Shown here piece by piece: positions 13,004 through 22,357 of a stretch of 64,000 nucleotides of DNA. Position numbers and translations under genes: made by a program. Each line of letters opens with the position of its first letter. The stretch's first letter is position 1. The stretch comes from Thioalkalivibrio sp. ALE31 (GTDB lineage: Bacteria; Pseudomonadota; Gammaproteobacteria; Ectothiorhodospirales; Ectothiorhodospiraceae). The stretch lies in the NCBI RefSeq assembly GCF_000377405.1, contig NZ_KB905021.1:86038-150037 (forward strand), in the 5' to 3' direction. A model generated the notes under the pieces. It saw nothing but the letters and a program-made list of their open reading frames with translations, did no database searches and had not been told where the DNA came from.

Positions 13004-13470
13004 AAGGCGTTCTTGAAAAGGGCTTCGTCACGACCTCGGCGGACAAGCTCATCAACTGGGCCCGTACCGGCTCCCTGTGGCCGATGACCTTCGGCCTGGC
13101 GTGCTGCGCGGTGGAGATGATGCACGCCGGTGCGGCGCGCTATGACCTCGACCGCTTCGGGATTATCTTCCGGCCCAGTCCGCGCCAGTCGGACGTGATG
13201 ATCGTCGCCGGCACCCTGGTCAACAAGATGGCCCCGGCCCTGCGCAAGGTCTACGACCAGATGCCCGAGCCACGCTGGGTGATCTCCATGGGCTCCTGTG
13301 CCAACGGGGGCGGGTACTACCACTACTCCTACGCCGTCGTGCGCGGCTGCGACCGCATCGTGCCGGTGGATGTCTACGTGCCGGGTTGCCCGCCGACGGC
13401 CGAGGCGCTGCTCTACGGCATCATCCAGCTGCAGAACAAGATCCGGCGCACGAACACCATCGCGCGCTGA
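12994..13470 (+). CDS. nuoB: NADH-quinone oxidoreductase subunit B
   Basis: NuoB carries cluster N2, the last iron-sulfur centre before quinone. The 158-residue product has the adjacent-cysteine motif [12 protein letters not shown] and then Cys in [11 protein letters not shown] and [12 protein letters not shown], giving the four N2 ligands. The frame is open further upstream inside nuoA, but the ATG at 12994 gives the family's normal N terminus ([10 protein letters not shown]). The 10-bp overlap with nuoA suggests coupled translation. Confidence 0.96.
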   Translation: MGIEGVLEKGFVTTSADKLINWARTGSLWPMTFGLACCAVEMMHAGAARYDLDRFGIIFRPSPRQSDVMIVAGTLVNKMAPALRKVYDQMPEPRWVISMGSCANGGGYYHYSYAVVRGCDRIVPVDVYVPGCPPTAEALLYGIIQLQNKIRRTNTIAR

Positions 13471-13487
13471 CGCACCCGGGGTTTCCG

Positions 13488-14207
13488 ATGGCTGAACAAG
13501 ACAACTGGATCGACGCCCTGCGGGCGGAACTGGGCGATGCCCTGGAAAGCCTGCACGAGGCGAACGACGAGATCACCGTCGATATCACGCCCGGGTCCTG
13601 GCGCGAGGCGGGCGAGAAGCTTCGTGATGCGCTGGGTTTCGAGATCCTGATCGACCTGTGCGGGGTGGATTACCTCGAATACGGCCAGGACGAGTGGGGT
13701 ACCGATTCCGCCACCAATACGGGCTTCTCCCGGGGAGTCGAGGCTGCGACCTCGGGGCGCTTCACCTTCGATGACGCGCCGGAAGATTCCAACTGGGACG
13801 GGCCGCGCTTCACCGTGGTGGCCCACCTCCTGTCGGTGGCGCACAACCGCCGCGTCCGCATGCGGGCCTGGCTGGACGATGAGGAATTTCCCGAGATCGA
13901 GTCGCTGGTGGAGGTCTGGGCCTCGGCCAACTGGTTCGAGCGCGAGGCCTTCGATCTGTTCGGCATCCTGTTCTCCGGGCACCCGGACCTGCGCCGCATC
14001 CTCACCGACTACGGCTTTGTCGGCCACCCGTTCCGCAAGGACTTCCCGCTGATCGGCCACGTCGAGATGCGTTACGACGCCGAACAGGCGCGCGTGGTGT
14101 ACCAGCCAGTGACCATCGAGCCCCGCGTGCTGGTGCCCAAGGTGATCCGCGACGACCATCGCTACAGCGAGGGCGAGAAGCCGGGCGAAGGAGCCGAGAA
14201 TGCCTGA
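13488..14207 (+). CDS. nuoC: NADH-quinone oxidoreductase subunit C
   Basis: NuoC is a 30-kDa-type peripheral subunit that packs with NuoD and NuoB near the quinone site. The 239 residues include the conserved signature [20 protein letters not shown]. An acidic Asp/Glu-rich insertion lies around residues 64-100, in the position where family members vary in length. The ATG at 13488 was chosen over an in-frame upstream ATG inside nuoB because the family starts near this point. It overlaps nuoD by 8 nt and is not fused to it, unlike E. coli. Confidence 0.95.
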   Translation: MAEQDNWIDALRAELGDALESLHEANDEITVDITPGSWREAGEKLRDALGFEILIDLCGVDYLEYGQDEWGTDSATNTGFSRGVEAATSGRFTFDDAPEDSNWDGPRFTVVAHLLSVAHNRRVRMRAWLDDEEFPEIESLVEVWASANWFEREAFDLFGILFSGHPDLRRILTDYGFVGHPFRKDFPLIGHVEMRYDAEQARVVYQPVTIEPRVLVPKVIRDDHRYSEGEKPGEGAENA

Positions 14208-15453
14208 GATTCGCAACTTCACCCTGAACTTCGGGCCGCAGCATCCGTCCGCCCACGGCGTGCTGCGTCTGGTGCTGGAGATGGACGGCGAGGTCGTGCA
14301 GCGCGCCGACCCGCATATCGGTCTGCTCCATCGCGGCACCGAGAAGCTCGCCGAGAGCAAGCCCTACAACCAGTCCATCGGCTATATGGACCGTCTCGAC
14401 TACGTGTCGATGATGGCCAACGAGCACGGCTACGTGCTGGCGATGGAGAAGCTGCTGGGCATCGAGGCCCCGCTGCGGGCGCAGTACATCCGGGTAATGT
14501 TCGACGAGATCACCCGCATCCTGAATCACCTGATGTGGCTGGGTGCGCATGCGCTGGATATCGGCGCGATGGCGGTGTTCCTGTATGCCTTCCGCGAGCG
14601 CGAGGACCTGATGGACTGCTACGAGGCGGTCTCGGGTGCGCGCATGCACGCGACCTATTACCGTCCGGGCGGCGTCGCGCGCGACCTGCCGGGCACGATG
14701 CCCAAGTATCAGCCGTCCTCCTGGAAATCCCAGGAAGTGGTGGATGACCTGAATAAAATCCGCCAGGGCTCGCTGCTGGACTTCATCGAGGCCTTCACCG
14801 AGCGCTTCCCCGGCTGCGTGGACGAATACGAGACCCTGCTGACCGACAACCGGATCTGGAAGCAGCGCACCGTGGGCATCGGCGTGGTCGATCCCGACCG
14901 TGCCAAGCAGCTGGGCTTTACCGGTCCAATGCTGCGCGGCTCCGGCATCGAGTGGGACCTGCGCAAGAAGCAGCCCTACGAGGTCTATGACCGCCTCGAT
15001 TTCGATATCCCGGTGGGCGTCAACGGCGACTGCTACGACCGCTATCTGGTGCGCATCGAGGAGATGCGCCAGTCCAACCGCATCATCCGTCAGTGCGTGG
15101 ACTGGCTGCGCCAGAACCCGGGCCCGGTGCTGCTGGAGGATCACAAGATCACCCCGCCGAAGCGCGAGGAGATGAAGGCCGACATGGAGGCCCTGATCCA
15201 CCACTTCAAGCTGTTCACCGAGGGCATGTGCCTGCCGGAAGGCGAGGCCTATGCCGCGGTCGAGCATCCGAAGGGCGAGTTCGGCGTGTATCTGGTCTCG
15301 GATGGTTCCAACAAGCCCTATCGCCTGAAGGTTCGCCCGCCGGGCTTTGTGCACCTGTCCGCGCTGGACGAGATGGCGCGCGGCCACATGCTGGCCGATG
15401 TGGTCGCCATTATCGGGACCCAGGACATCGTATTCGGGGAGATCGACCGCTGA
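14200..15453 (+). CDS. nuoD: NADH-quinone oxidoreductase subunit D
   Basis: NuoD is the 49-kDa-type subunit forming the quinone-binding cavity with NuoB. It descends from a hydrogenase large subunit. The 417 residues begin [20 protein letters not shown], with the conserved quinone-site His in GPQHPSAHG. They include the conserved stretches LHRGTEKL and [16 protein letters not shown]. The length and start match stand-alone NuoD proteins. The stop overlaps the nuoE start (TGATG). Confidence 0.97.
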   Translation: MPEIRNFTLNFGPQHPSAHGVLRLVLEMDGEVVQRADPHIGLLHRGTEKLAESKPYNQSIGYMDRLDYVSMMANEHGYVLAMEKLLGIEAPLRAQYIRVMFDEITRILNHLMWLGAHALDIGAMAVFLYAFREREDLMDCYEAVSGARMHATYYRPGGVARDLPGTMPKYQPSSWKSQEVVDDLNKIRQGSLLDFIEAFTERFPGCVDEYETLLTDNRIWKQRTVGIGVVDPDRAKQLGFTGPMLRGSGIEWDLRKKQPYEVYDRLDFDIPVGVNGDCYDRYLVRIEEMRQSNRIIRQCVDWLRQNPGPVLLEDHKITPPKREEMKADMEALIHHFKLFTEGMCLPEGEAYAAVEHPKGEFGVYLVSDGSNKPYRLKVRPPGFVHLSALDEMARGHMLADVVAIIGTQDIVFGEIDR

Positions 15454-15983
15454 TGGCTGCCGAACAGAAAACCGTCGCCTTCCACAAGCCCGCCGGCAAG
15501 AAGGTGGAGCTCAGCGACCACGAGCGCGAAGAGATCGACGCCTGGCTGGCGCGCTATCCCGAAGACCAGAAGCGCTCTGCGGTGCTGGGCGCCCTGCGCG
15601 CGGTGCAGCACGAGGATGGCTATCTCTCCACCGCCAAAATGGACGCCGTCGCCGAGTACCTCGGCCTGCCGGCGATCGCGGTCTACGAGGTGGGCTCGTT
15701 CTATTCGATGTACGAGCTGGAGCCGGTCGGCAAGCACACGATCATGGTGTGCAACAACATCTCCTGCATGCTGCGCGGCTCGGAGCAGATCATCGAGCAC
15801 CTGGAGAACCGTCTCGGCATCAAGCTCGGGGAGAGCACCCCGGACGGCAAGTTCTACCTGAAGATGGAAGAGGAGTGCCTGGCGGCCTGCTGTGGCGCCC
15901 CGATGATGCAGGTGGATCACGTCTACTACGAGAATCTCACGCCCGAGAAGGTCGACGAGATCCTCGACGGTCTGGAGAAGTAG
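15453..15983 (+). CDS. nuoE: NADH-quinone oxidoreductase subunit E
   Basis: NuoE is the 24-kDa-type subunit of the NADH dehydrogenase module and carries the [2Fe-2S] cluster N1a. The 176-residue product has the thioredoxin-like ligand set: Cys-x4-Cys in [10 protein letters not shown] and Cys-x3-Cys in [11 protein letters not shown]. The ATG at 15453 is chosen because it overlaps the nuoD stop and gives the family's normal length; an open frame extends upstream inside nuoD but is a shadow. nuoF follows after 1 bp. Confidence 0.96.
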   Translation: MAAEQKTVAFHKPAGKKVELSDHEREEIDAWLARYPEDQKRSAVLGALRAVQHEDGYLSTAKMDAVAEYLGLPAIAVYEVGSFYSMYELEPVGKHTIMVCNNISCMLRGSEQIIEHLENRLGIKLGESTPDGKFYLKMEEECLAACCGAPMMQVDHVYYENLTPEKVDEILDGLEK

Positions 15984-15984
15984 C

Positions 15985-17265
15985 ATGGCCAACCAGATCT
16001 GCTTTGCGACCCGCTACCTGGACGATCCGGCCTCGCTCGAGACCTACAAGAGCGTCGGCGGCTACCAGGCGCTGGAGAAGGTCTACAAGGGCAAGATGGC
16101 CCCCGAGGACGTGATCGAGGAGGTCAAGACCTCCAACCTGCGCGGCCGCGGCGGTGCCGGGTTCCCGACCGGGCTCAAGTGGTCGTTCATGCCGCGCAAT
16201 ACCCCCGGGCAGAAGTACATCGTGTGCAACTCGGACGAATCCGAGCCGGGCACCTGCAAGGATCGCGAGATCCTGATGTACAACCCGCATGCCCTGATCG
16301 AGGGGATGGCCATCGCGGGCTACGCGATCGGCGCGACCGTGGGCTACAACTACATGCGCGGCGAGTTCATGGACGAGGTGAACACGCGCTTCACCGCGGC
16401 GCTGAAAGAGGCCTACGAGGCCGGCTATCTGGGCAAGGATATCTTCGGGTCCGGGGTCGACTTCGATCTCCACCCGTCGCTGGGCGCGGGCGCCTACATC
16501 TGTGGCGAGGAGACGGCCCTGCTGGAGTCGCTGGAGGGCAAGAAGGGCCAGCCGCGCTTCAAGCCGCCGTTCCCGGCCAACTTCGGTCTGTACGGCAAGC
16601 CGACCACGATCAACAACACCGAGTCGCTGGCGTCCATCCCGTCCATCATTCGGAATGGTGGCCAGTGGTTCGCGGATCTCGGCGTGCCCAAGTCGGGTGG
16701 CGAGAAGCTGTTCTCCGTCTCCGGGCATGTGAACAAGCCGGGCAACTACGAGATCCCGCTGGGCACGCCGTTCAAGGATCTCCTCGAGATGGCCGGCGGG
16801 GTGCTGAACGGCCGCAAGCTGAAGGCGGTGATCCCGGGCGGCTCCTCGGTGCCGGTGGTCCCGGGCGACGCGATGCTGCAGGCGAACATGGACTTCGACT
16901 CCATCGCCCATGCCGGCTCCATGCTGGGTTCCGGCGCGGTGATCGTGATGGACGAGACCGCCGACATGGTCAAGGCCCTGCAGCGCATCTCGCGTTTCTA
17001 CTTCTCCGAGTCCTGCGGCCAGTGCACGCCCTGCCGCGAGGGGACCGGCTGGCTCTACCGCATGCTGACCCGCATCGTGGAAGGCCAGGGCCGTCCCGAG
17101 GACCTGGAACGCCTGGACGACGTGGCGAGCAAGATCGAGGGGCACACCATCTGCGCCCTGGGTGACGCCGCGGCCATGCCAGTGCGCAGCTTCGTCAAGC
17201 ACTTCCGCCACGAATTCGAATACTACATCCAGCACGGCCGGAGCCCGGTGGCAGACGCCGCCTGA
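15985..17265 (+). CDS. nuoF: NADH-quinone oxidoreductase subunit F
   Basis: NuoF binds NADH and FMN and holds cluster N3, so electrons enter complex I here. The 426 residues contain the nucleotide/FMN-binding segments [17 protein letters not shown] and [16 protein letters not shown]. Near the C terminus are the [4Fe-4S] ligands Cys-x2-Cys-x2-Cys in [12 protein letters not shown] and a fourth Cys in [11 protein letters not shown]. It lies 1 bp after nuoE, completing the N module with nuoG. Confidence 0.97.
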   Translation: MANQICFATRYLDDPASLETYKSVGGYQALEKVYKGKMAPEDVIEEVKTSNLRGRGGAGFPTGLKWSFMPRNTPGQKYIVCNSDESEPGTCKDREILMYNPHALIEGMAIAGYAIGATVGYNYMRGEFMDEVNTRFTAALKEAYEAGYLGKDIFGSGVDFDLHPSLGAGAYICGEETALLESLEGKKGQPRFKPPFPANFGLYGKPTTINNTESLASIPSIIRNGGQWFADLGVPKSGGEKLFSVSGHVNKPGNYEIPLGTPFKDLLEMAGGVLNGRKLKAVIPGGSSVPVVPGDAMLQANMDFDSIAHAGSMLGSGAVIVMDETADMVKALQRISRFYFSESCGQCTPCREGTGWLYRMLTRIVEGQGRPEDLERLDDVASKIEGHTICALGDAAAMPVRSFVKHFRHEFEYYIQHGRSPVADAA

Positions 17266-17298
17266 CGCTCTACCGCGCCATCGCATCAGGAATCGAGC

Positions 17299-19698
17299 AT
17301 GAGTCAGGATCAGAAACAGGATCTGGTCAGCATCGAGATTGACGGCCGTACGGTGGAGGCGCCAAAGGGCGCCATGCTCATCGACGTCGCCGATGATGCC
17401 GATATCCGCATCCCGCGCTTCTGCTATCACAAGAAGCTGTCGGTGGCGGCCAACTGCCGCATGTGCCTGGTGGAGGTGGAGAAGGCGCCCAAGCCGCTGC
17501 CGGCCTGTGCGACGCCCGTGATGGACGGGATGAAGGTGTACACCCAGTCCCCGCTGGCGCTGCGCGCGCAGAAGGGGACCATGGAGTTCCTGCTGATCAA
17601 CCACCCGCTGGATTGCCCGATCTGCGATCAGGGCGGCGAGTGCGAGCTGCAGGACGTGGCCATGGGCTACGGCGAGAGCGTGTCCACCTACACCGAGGCC
17701 AAGCGCGTGGTGAAGGACAAGGACATCGGTCCGCTGATCGAGACCGAGATGACCCGCTGCATCCACTGCACCCGCTGTGTGCGCTTCGGCGAGGAGATCG
17801 CCGGGGTGCGCGAGCTGGGGGCGACCGGGCGCGGCGAGCACATGCGCATCGGCACCTACGTCGAGAAGACCGTCGCCCACGAGCTGTCGGGCAACGTGAT
17901 CGACCTGTGCCCGGTGGGCGCGCTGACCGCCAAGCCGTCGCGCTATGGCGCGCGTGCCTGGGAATATGCCCAGGCCGCCACCATTGCCCCGCACGATGCC
18001 GTGGGCTCCAACCTGTTCCTGCATACCGATGACGGCCGCGCGATGCGCGTGGTCCCGCGCGAGAACGAGGCCGTCAACGAGACCTGGATCTCCGACCGCG
18101 ACCGTTTCAGCTACACGGGCCTGTACGCCGAGGATCGCCTGACCCGTCCGCGCATCAAGGTCGATGGCCAGTGGCAGGAGGTCTCCTGGGAGACCGCGCT
18201 GAGCTATGCGGTCGAGGGCCTCAAAGAGGTCGTTCCGGAGCGCATCGGCGCCCTGTTGTCGCCTTCGCTCTCGCTGGAGGAGCACTATCTCGCGCAGAAG
18301 GTGCTGCGCGGCATGGGTGTGACCGATATCGATCACCGCGTGAACCAGCGCGATTTCCGCGACGAGGCCGCAGCGCCGCTGTTCCCCTATCTGGGTGCCG
18401 CGATCGGCGATCTGGAAAACGCCGATGGCGTCCTGCTGGTCGGCAGCAACCCGCGTCGCGAGCAGCCGCTGATTGCGCACCGCCTGCGCAAGGCCGCCTC
18501 GCGTGGTGCCCGGGTCAGCCTGATCAACGACATGCTGCTGGATCTGACCTATCCGGTGCAGGCCCAGCTGGTCGGTGACGCGCACGACCAGGTGCTGGCG
18601 CTGGCCGGGGTCGCCGGACAGATCGCCGCGGCCGGCAAGGCGCTGCCGAAGAAGCTGGAAAAGGTCGTCAAGGCGGCCGAGACCGACGACCCCGCCACGC
18701 GCGAGGCCTTCGAACGCGCCGCGCGGGCCCTGCTGGACGCGAAGCAGGGTCACGTCCTGCTCGGGGCTGCCGCGATGCAGGGGCCGGCCTTCTCCACGTT
18801 GCGGGCCCTGGCCGGCTGGATCGCCAAGCATACCGGGGCGAGCCTGGGCTACCTCCCGCAGGGCGCCAATGCCGGGGGCGCGTGGCTCGCGGGTGTACTG
18901 CCGCATCGCGGTCCGGCCGGCCGCGAGCTGGAGACTGCCGGCGCCGATGCCGCCGCGATGCTGGAACAGGGCCGCGACGCCTTCGTGATCGCCGGGCTCG
19001 AGCCGGGGCGTGACGGCGCCGACCCGGTCAACTTCCGCGCGGCCCTGCAACAGGCCGGGCTGGTCGTCGCGCTCACCAGTTTCGCGAACGAGGACCTCGA
19101 GGCGGTCGCCGATGTTCTGCTGCCGATCGCCACCAGCTTCGAGCACTCCGGGACCTTCGTGAACGCCGAGGGTCGCTGGCAGAGCTTCCGTGCCGCTGCG
19201 CGCACGCCGGATGATGCGCGTCCCGGGTGGAAGGTGTGGCGTGTGCTGGGCAACCTGCTGGAGCAGGCCGGCTTCGATTATCTCGACTCGCCTGCGGTGC
19301 GGGACGAGCTGAAGGGGCAGCTGGCCGATGCCAGCTTCGACACGGGCGTCAACCTGAACAAGGTGCATGTGGACCTGCCCGAGGCCGGCAGCGGCGAGGG
19401 CCTTCTGCGCGTGCAGGCGGCCGCTCTCTACAGCGGCGATCCGCTGCTTCGCCGCGCCGAGCCGTTGCAGGCCAGCCCCGAGGGGCAACTGGCGGAGAGC
19501 GTGCTGGTGCACCCCGACTCCGCCGGCGGGCATGCCCACGGCAGTCGCGTGCGGCTGCGTCAGGGCAAGGCCGAGACGGAACTGACCCTGTTGCTGGACG
19601 ATTCGGTACCGCCGGGTCTGGCCGTGACCTTCGCGGGCTCCGCGGCGATGGGGGCCCTCGGCCTGCCGAACACCACGGTCGCGCTGGCGCGGGCCTGA
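17299..19698 (+). CDS. nuoG: NADH-quinone oxidoreductase subunit G
   Basis: NuoG is the largest peripheral subunit and relays electrons through several iron-sulfur clusters. The 799 residues show the ferredoxin-type [2Fe-2S] ligands Cys42, Cys53, Cys56 and Cys70. The His/Cys [4Fe-4S] site lies in HPLDCPICDQGGECELQD, and a further [4Fe-4S] site in TRCIHCTRCVRF with the distal Cys in VIDLCPVGAL. A degenerate molybdopterin-oxidoreductase-like region follows to the end. The extra N7 cluster ligands found in some bacteria are not obvious. Confidence 0.95.
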   Translation: MSQDQKQDLVSIEIDGRTVEAPKGAMLIDVADDADIRIPRFCYHKKLSVAANCRMCLVEVEKAPKPLPACATPVMDGMKVYTQSPLALRAQKGTMEFLLINHPLDCPICDQGGECELQDVAMGYGESVSTYTEAKRVVKDKDIGPLIETEMTRCIHCTRCVRFGEEIAGVRELGATGRGEHMRIGTYVEKTVAHELSGNVIDLCPVGALTAKPSRYGARAWEYAQAATIAPHDAVGSNLFLHTDDGRAMRVVPRENEAVNETWISDRDRFSYTGLYAEDRLTRPRIKVDGQWQEVSWETALSYAVEGLKEVVPERIGALLSPSLSLEEHYLAQKVLRGMGVTDIDHRVNQRDFRDEAAAPLFPYLGAAIGDLENADGVLLVGSNPRREQPLIAHRLRKAASRGARVSLINDMLLDLTYPVQAQLVGDAHDQVLALAGVAGQIAAAGKALPKKLEKVVKAAETDDPATREAFERAARALLDAKQGHVLLGAAAMQGPAFSTLRALAGWIAKHTGASLGYLPQGANAGGAWLAGVLPHRGPAGRELETAGADAAAMLEQGRDAFVIAGLEPGRDGADPVNFRAALQQAGLVVALTSFANEDLEAVADVLLPIATSFEHSGTFVNAEGRWQSFRAAARTPDDARPGWKVWRVLGNLLEQAGFDYLDSPAVRDELKGQLADASFDTGVNLNKVHVDLPEAGSGEGLLRVQAAALYSGDPLLRRAEPLQASPEGQLAESVLVHPDSAGGHAHGSRVRLRQGKAETELTLLLDDSVPPGLAVTFAGSAAMGALGLPNTTVALARA

Positions 19699-19710
19699 GG
19701 GACTTAAGAC

Positions 19711-20775
19711 ATGTTCGACTGGATGATGAACCTCTTCTACAGCCTGCCGACCGTGATGCAGATCCTGATCGGCATTCAGCTGATCGTGATCCCGCTGATG
19801 CTGGCCGTGGCCTACACCACCTTTGCCGAGCGCAAGGTGATCGGCTACGCCCACGTGCGGGTGGGCCCGAACCGGGTCGGCCCGCGGGGCTGGCTGCAGC
19901 CGATCGCGGATGCGCTGAAGCTGCTGACCAAGGAGGTCATCCTCCCGACCAACGCCAACCGCTTTCTGTTCCTAAGCGCGCCGGTACTGACGATCGCCCC
20001 GGCCCTGGCCGCCTGGGCGGTGGTGCCGTTCTTCGAGGGCGGGGCGCTGGCGGATGTGAATGCCGGACTCCTGTACCTGCTGGCGCTGACCTCGCTGGGT
20101 GTGTACGGCATCATCATCGCCGGCTGGGCCTCGAACTCGAAATACGCGCTGCTGGGTTCGCTGCGTTCGGCCGCGCAGCTGGTGTCCTACGAGATCGCGA
20201 TGGGCTTTGCCCTGGTCGGGGTGCTGATGGCCGCCGGCACCCTGAACGTGGGCGGGATTATCGAGGCGCAGTCGGGGAGCATGTACCACTGGTTCCTGCT
20301 GCCGCTGCTGCCGATGTTCTTCGTCTATTTCATCTCCGGGATCGCGGAAACCAACCGGGCCCCGTTCGACGTCGCGGAAGGCGAGTCCGAGATCGTCGCG
20401 GGTTTCCATGTGGAATACTCGGGCATGGCGTTCGCGGTGTTCTTCCTCGCGGAATACGCCAACATGATCCTGATCTCGGCGCTGACCGCGATACTGTTCC
20501 TCGGCGGCTGGCTGTCGCCGTTCCAGGGGATCCTGCCGGCGGCCGCCTTCGATCTGCCGGTGATCGGTTCGTTGCTGGATCACGGGATCCACTGGTTCCT
20601 GTTCAAGACCGCGATCTTCCTGTTCGCCTTCCTGTGGTTCCGCGCCACCTTCCCGCGCTATCGCTATGACCAGATCATGCGCCTGGGCTGGAAGGTCCTG
20701 ATCCCGGTGACCATCGTCTGGTTGTTCGTCGAGGGCGTGCTGGTCGCCTTCAACGTCGGCCCGTGGTTCGCGTGA
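19711..20775 (+). CDS. nuoH: NADH-quinone oxidoreductase subunit H
   Basis: NuoH is the ND1-type membrane subunit that closes the quinone chamber. The 354-residue protein has about eight hydrophobic helices. Conserved loops include [20 protein letters not shown] near residue 35 and [20 protein letters not shown] near residue 213, which carry the charged residues linking the quinone chamber to proton transfer. It sits 12 bp after nuoG with no gap suggesting a separate promoter. Confidence 0.97.
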   Translation: MFDWMMNLFYSLPTVMQILIGIQLIVIPLMLAVAYTTFAERKVIGYAHVRVGPNRVGPRGWLQPIADALKLLTKEVILPTNANRFLFLSAPVLTIAPALAAWAVVPFFEGGALADVNAGLLYLLALTSLGVYGIIIAGWASNSKYALLGSLRSAAQLVSYEIAMGFALVGVLMAAGTLNVGGIIEAQSGSMYHWFLLPLLPMFFVYFISGIAETNRAPFDVAEGESEIVAGFHVEYSGMAFAVFFLAEYANMILISALTAILFLGGWLSPFQGILPAAAFDLPVIGSLLDHGIHWFLFKTAIFLFAFLWFRATFPRYRYDQIMRLGWKVLIPVTIVWLFVEGVLVAFNVGPWFA

Positions 20776-20785
20776 GGAGTTCGAG

Positions 20786-21274
20786 ATGAAAGCCGTGCGC
20801 CGTTTCTTCAAGAGTTTCCTGTTCTTCGAGCTGCTGCTGGGGCTGCGCCTGACCGGGCGCTACCTGCTGAGTCGCAAGTTCACCGTGCAGTACCCGGACG
20901 AGAAGACTCCGATGTCGCCGCGATTCCGGGGCCTGCATGCCCTGCGCCGCTACCCCAATGGGGAAGAGCGCTGCATCGCCTGCAAGCTGTGCGAGGCGGT
21001 CTGCCCGGCGCTGGCGATCACCATCGACTCCGAGGAGCGCGCCGACGGCACGCGCCGCACCACGCGCTATGACATCGACCTGTTCAAGTGCATCTTCTGC
21101 GGCTTCTGCGAGGAGGCCTGCCCGGTGGATTCCATCGTCGAGACGCACATCTTCGAGTACCACTTCGAGAACCGGGGCGAGCAGATCATGACCAAGGACA
21201 AGCTCCTGGCCATTGGTGATCGCTTCGAAAAAGAGATCGCGCAGGCGCGCGCGGTCGATGCCCCCTACCGGTAA
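20786..21274 (+). CDS. nuoI: NADH-quinone oxidoreductase subunit I
   Basis: NuoI is the TYKY-type subunit with two [4Fe-4S] clusters (N6a and N6b) bridging to NuoB. The 162 residues contain two complete ferredoxin motifs, [16 protein letters not shown] and [16 protein letters not shown], each with four Cys. An amphipathic N-terminal segment ([16 protein letters not shown]) likely lies on the membrane arm. GAGGAG lies upstream of the ATG. The length equals the typical family length. Confidence 0.97.
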   Translation: MKAVRRFFKSFLFFELLLGLRLTGRYLLSRKFTVQYPDEKTPMSPRFRGLHALRRYPNGEERCIACKLCEAVCPALAITIDSEERADGTRRTTRYDIDLFKCIFCGFCEEACPVDSIVETHIFEYHFENRGEQIMTKDKLLAIGDRFEKEIAQARAVDAPYR

Positions 21275-21289
21275 CGCAGGGAACGCCTC

Positions 21290-21946
21290 ATGACCTTCGA
21301 GCTCGTCCTTTTCTATCTGTTCGGCGCGATCCTGCTGGGCGGCGCGCTGGCCATGATCAGTGTGCGCAACCCGGTACATGCGGCGCTGTTCCTGGTGCTG
21401 TGTTTCGTGGCGGCCGCCGCCCTGTGGTTGCTGGCGGAGGCCGAGTTCCTCGGTATCGTGCTGGTGCTGGTGTACGTCGGCGCGGTGATGGTGCTGTTCC
21501 TGTTCGTGGTGATGATGCTGGACATCAACCTGGCCAAGCTGCGCGAGGGCTTCACCGAGTACCTGCCGGTGGGCATCGTGGTCGCGCTGGCCATGGCCAC
21601 TGTGCTGGTGCTGGTGATCACCCGCTACATCACCATGGACGTCCCGGAACGCGCCGGGCCCGAGTACGCCAATACCGAGGCCCTGGGCGCGATCCTGTAC
21701 ACCGAATACGTGTATCCGTTCGAGATTGCCGCGGTGATCCTGCTGGTCGCGATCATCGCCGCGATCTCGCTGACCATGCGCAAGCGCCCGGACAACAAGT
21801 CCATCGATCCGGGCAAGCAGATGGCCGTCTCCCGCGAGGGTCGCGTGCGCATGGTCACCATGGCGTCGGAGAAGAAGAAGGCCCCGCGCCGGGGTGGGCA
21901 GGGGTCCGGGGCCGACGCGCCGGGCAGCAAGGACGAATCCAAGTAG
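21290..21946 (+). CDS. nuoJ: NADH-quinone oxidoreductase subunit J
   Basis: NuoJ is the ND6-type membrane subunit next to NuoH and NuoK. The 218-residue product has five hydrophobic helices in the first ~165 residues, with the conserved helix-3 segment VLVYVGAVMVLFLFVVMML. A charged Lys/Arg-rich C-terminal tail of about 50 residues is longer than in many homologues. A 99-bp GC-rich gap separates it from nuoK. The gap contains small inverted repeats but no gene. Confidence 0.95.
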   Translation: MTFELVLFYLFGAILLGGALAMISVRNPVHAALFLVLCFVAAAALWLLAEAEFLGIVLVLVYVGAVMVLFLFVVMMLDINLAKLREGFTEYLPVGIVVALAMATVLVLVITRYITMDVPERAGPEYANTEALGAILYTEYVYPFEIAAVILLVAIIAAISLTMRKRPDNKSIDPGKQMAVSREGRVRMVTMASEKKKAPRRGGQGSGADAPGSKDESK

Positions 21947-22045
21947 GCAAACCGAGTGCAATCCCAATCGGGGATCCCGGCCGCGCGCGGCGGGACCCGG
22001 ACACCGGGGGCGGACGCCGCCCCCGAAAGAACTCAGGGCTAGAAC

Positions 22046-22351
22046 ATGATTACGCTAGAGCACTACCTGGTGCTGGCCGCGCTTTTGTTTTCCATCAGCG
22101 TGGCCGGGATCTTCCTGAATCGGAAAAACGTGATCGTGCTGTTGATGTGCATCGAGCTGATGATGCTCGCGGTCAACATCAACTTCATCGCCTTCTCGTT
22201 CTTCCTGCAGGACCTCGCGGGCCAGGTGTTCGTGTTCTTCATCCTGACCGTCGCCGCGGCCGAGGCGGCCATCGGCCTCGCCATCCTGGTGTTGCTGTTC
22301 CGTAACCGCGGAACCATCAACGTCCAGGACATGGACGCAATGAAGGGATAA
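22046..22351 (+). CDS. nuoK: NADH-quinone oxidoreductase subunit K
   Basis: NuoK is the ND4L-type proton-channel subunit. The 101 residues form three hydrophobic helices (about 5-25, 31-51 and 60-84), with a conserved membrane Glu in [13 protein letters not shown] and another in [12 protein letters not shown]. Both are known to be needed for proton coupling in the family. The length is the standard one. nuoL starts 6 bp downstream. Confidence 0.97.
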   Translation: MITLEHYLVLAALLFSISVAGIFLNRKNVIVLLMCIELMMLAVNINFIAFSFFLQDLAGQVFVFFILTVAAAEAAIGLAILVLLFRNRGTINVQDMDAMKG

Positions 22352-22357
22352 CGGGCC

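Noticed and set aside
15937-19854. 1305-codon open frame on the minus strand across nuoF-nuoG-nuoH
   Set aside because: Antisense shadow; the plus strand encodes clearly conserved complex I subunits over the whole stretch.
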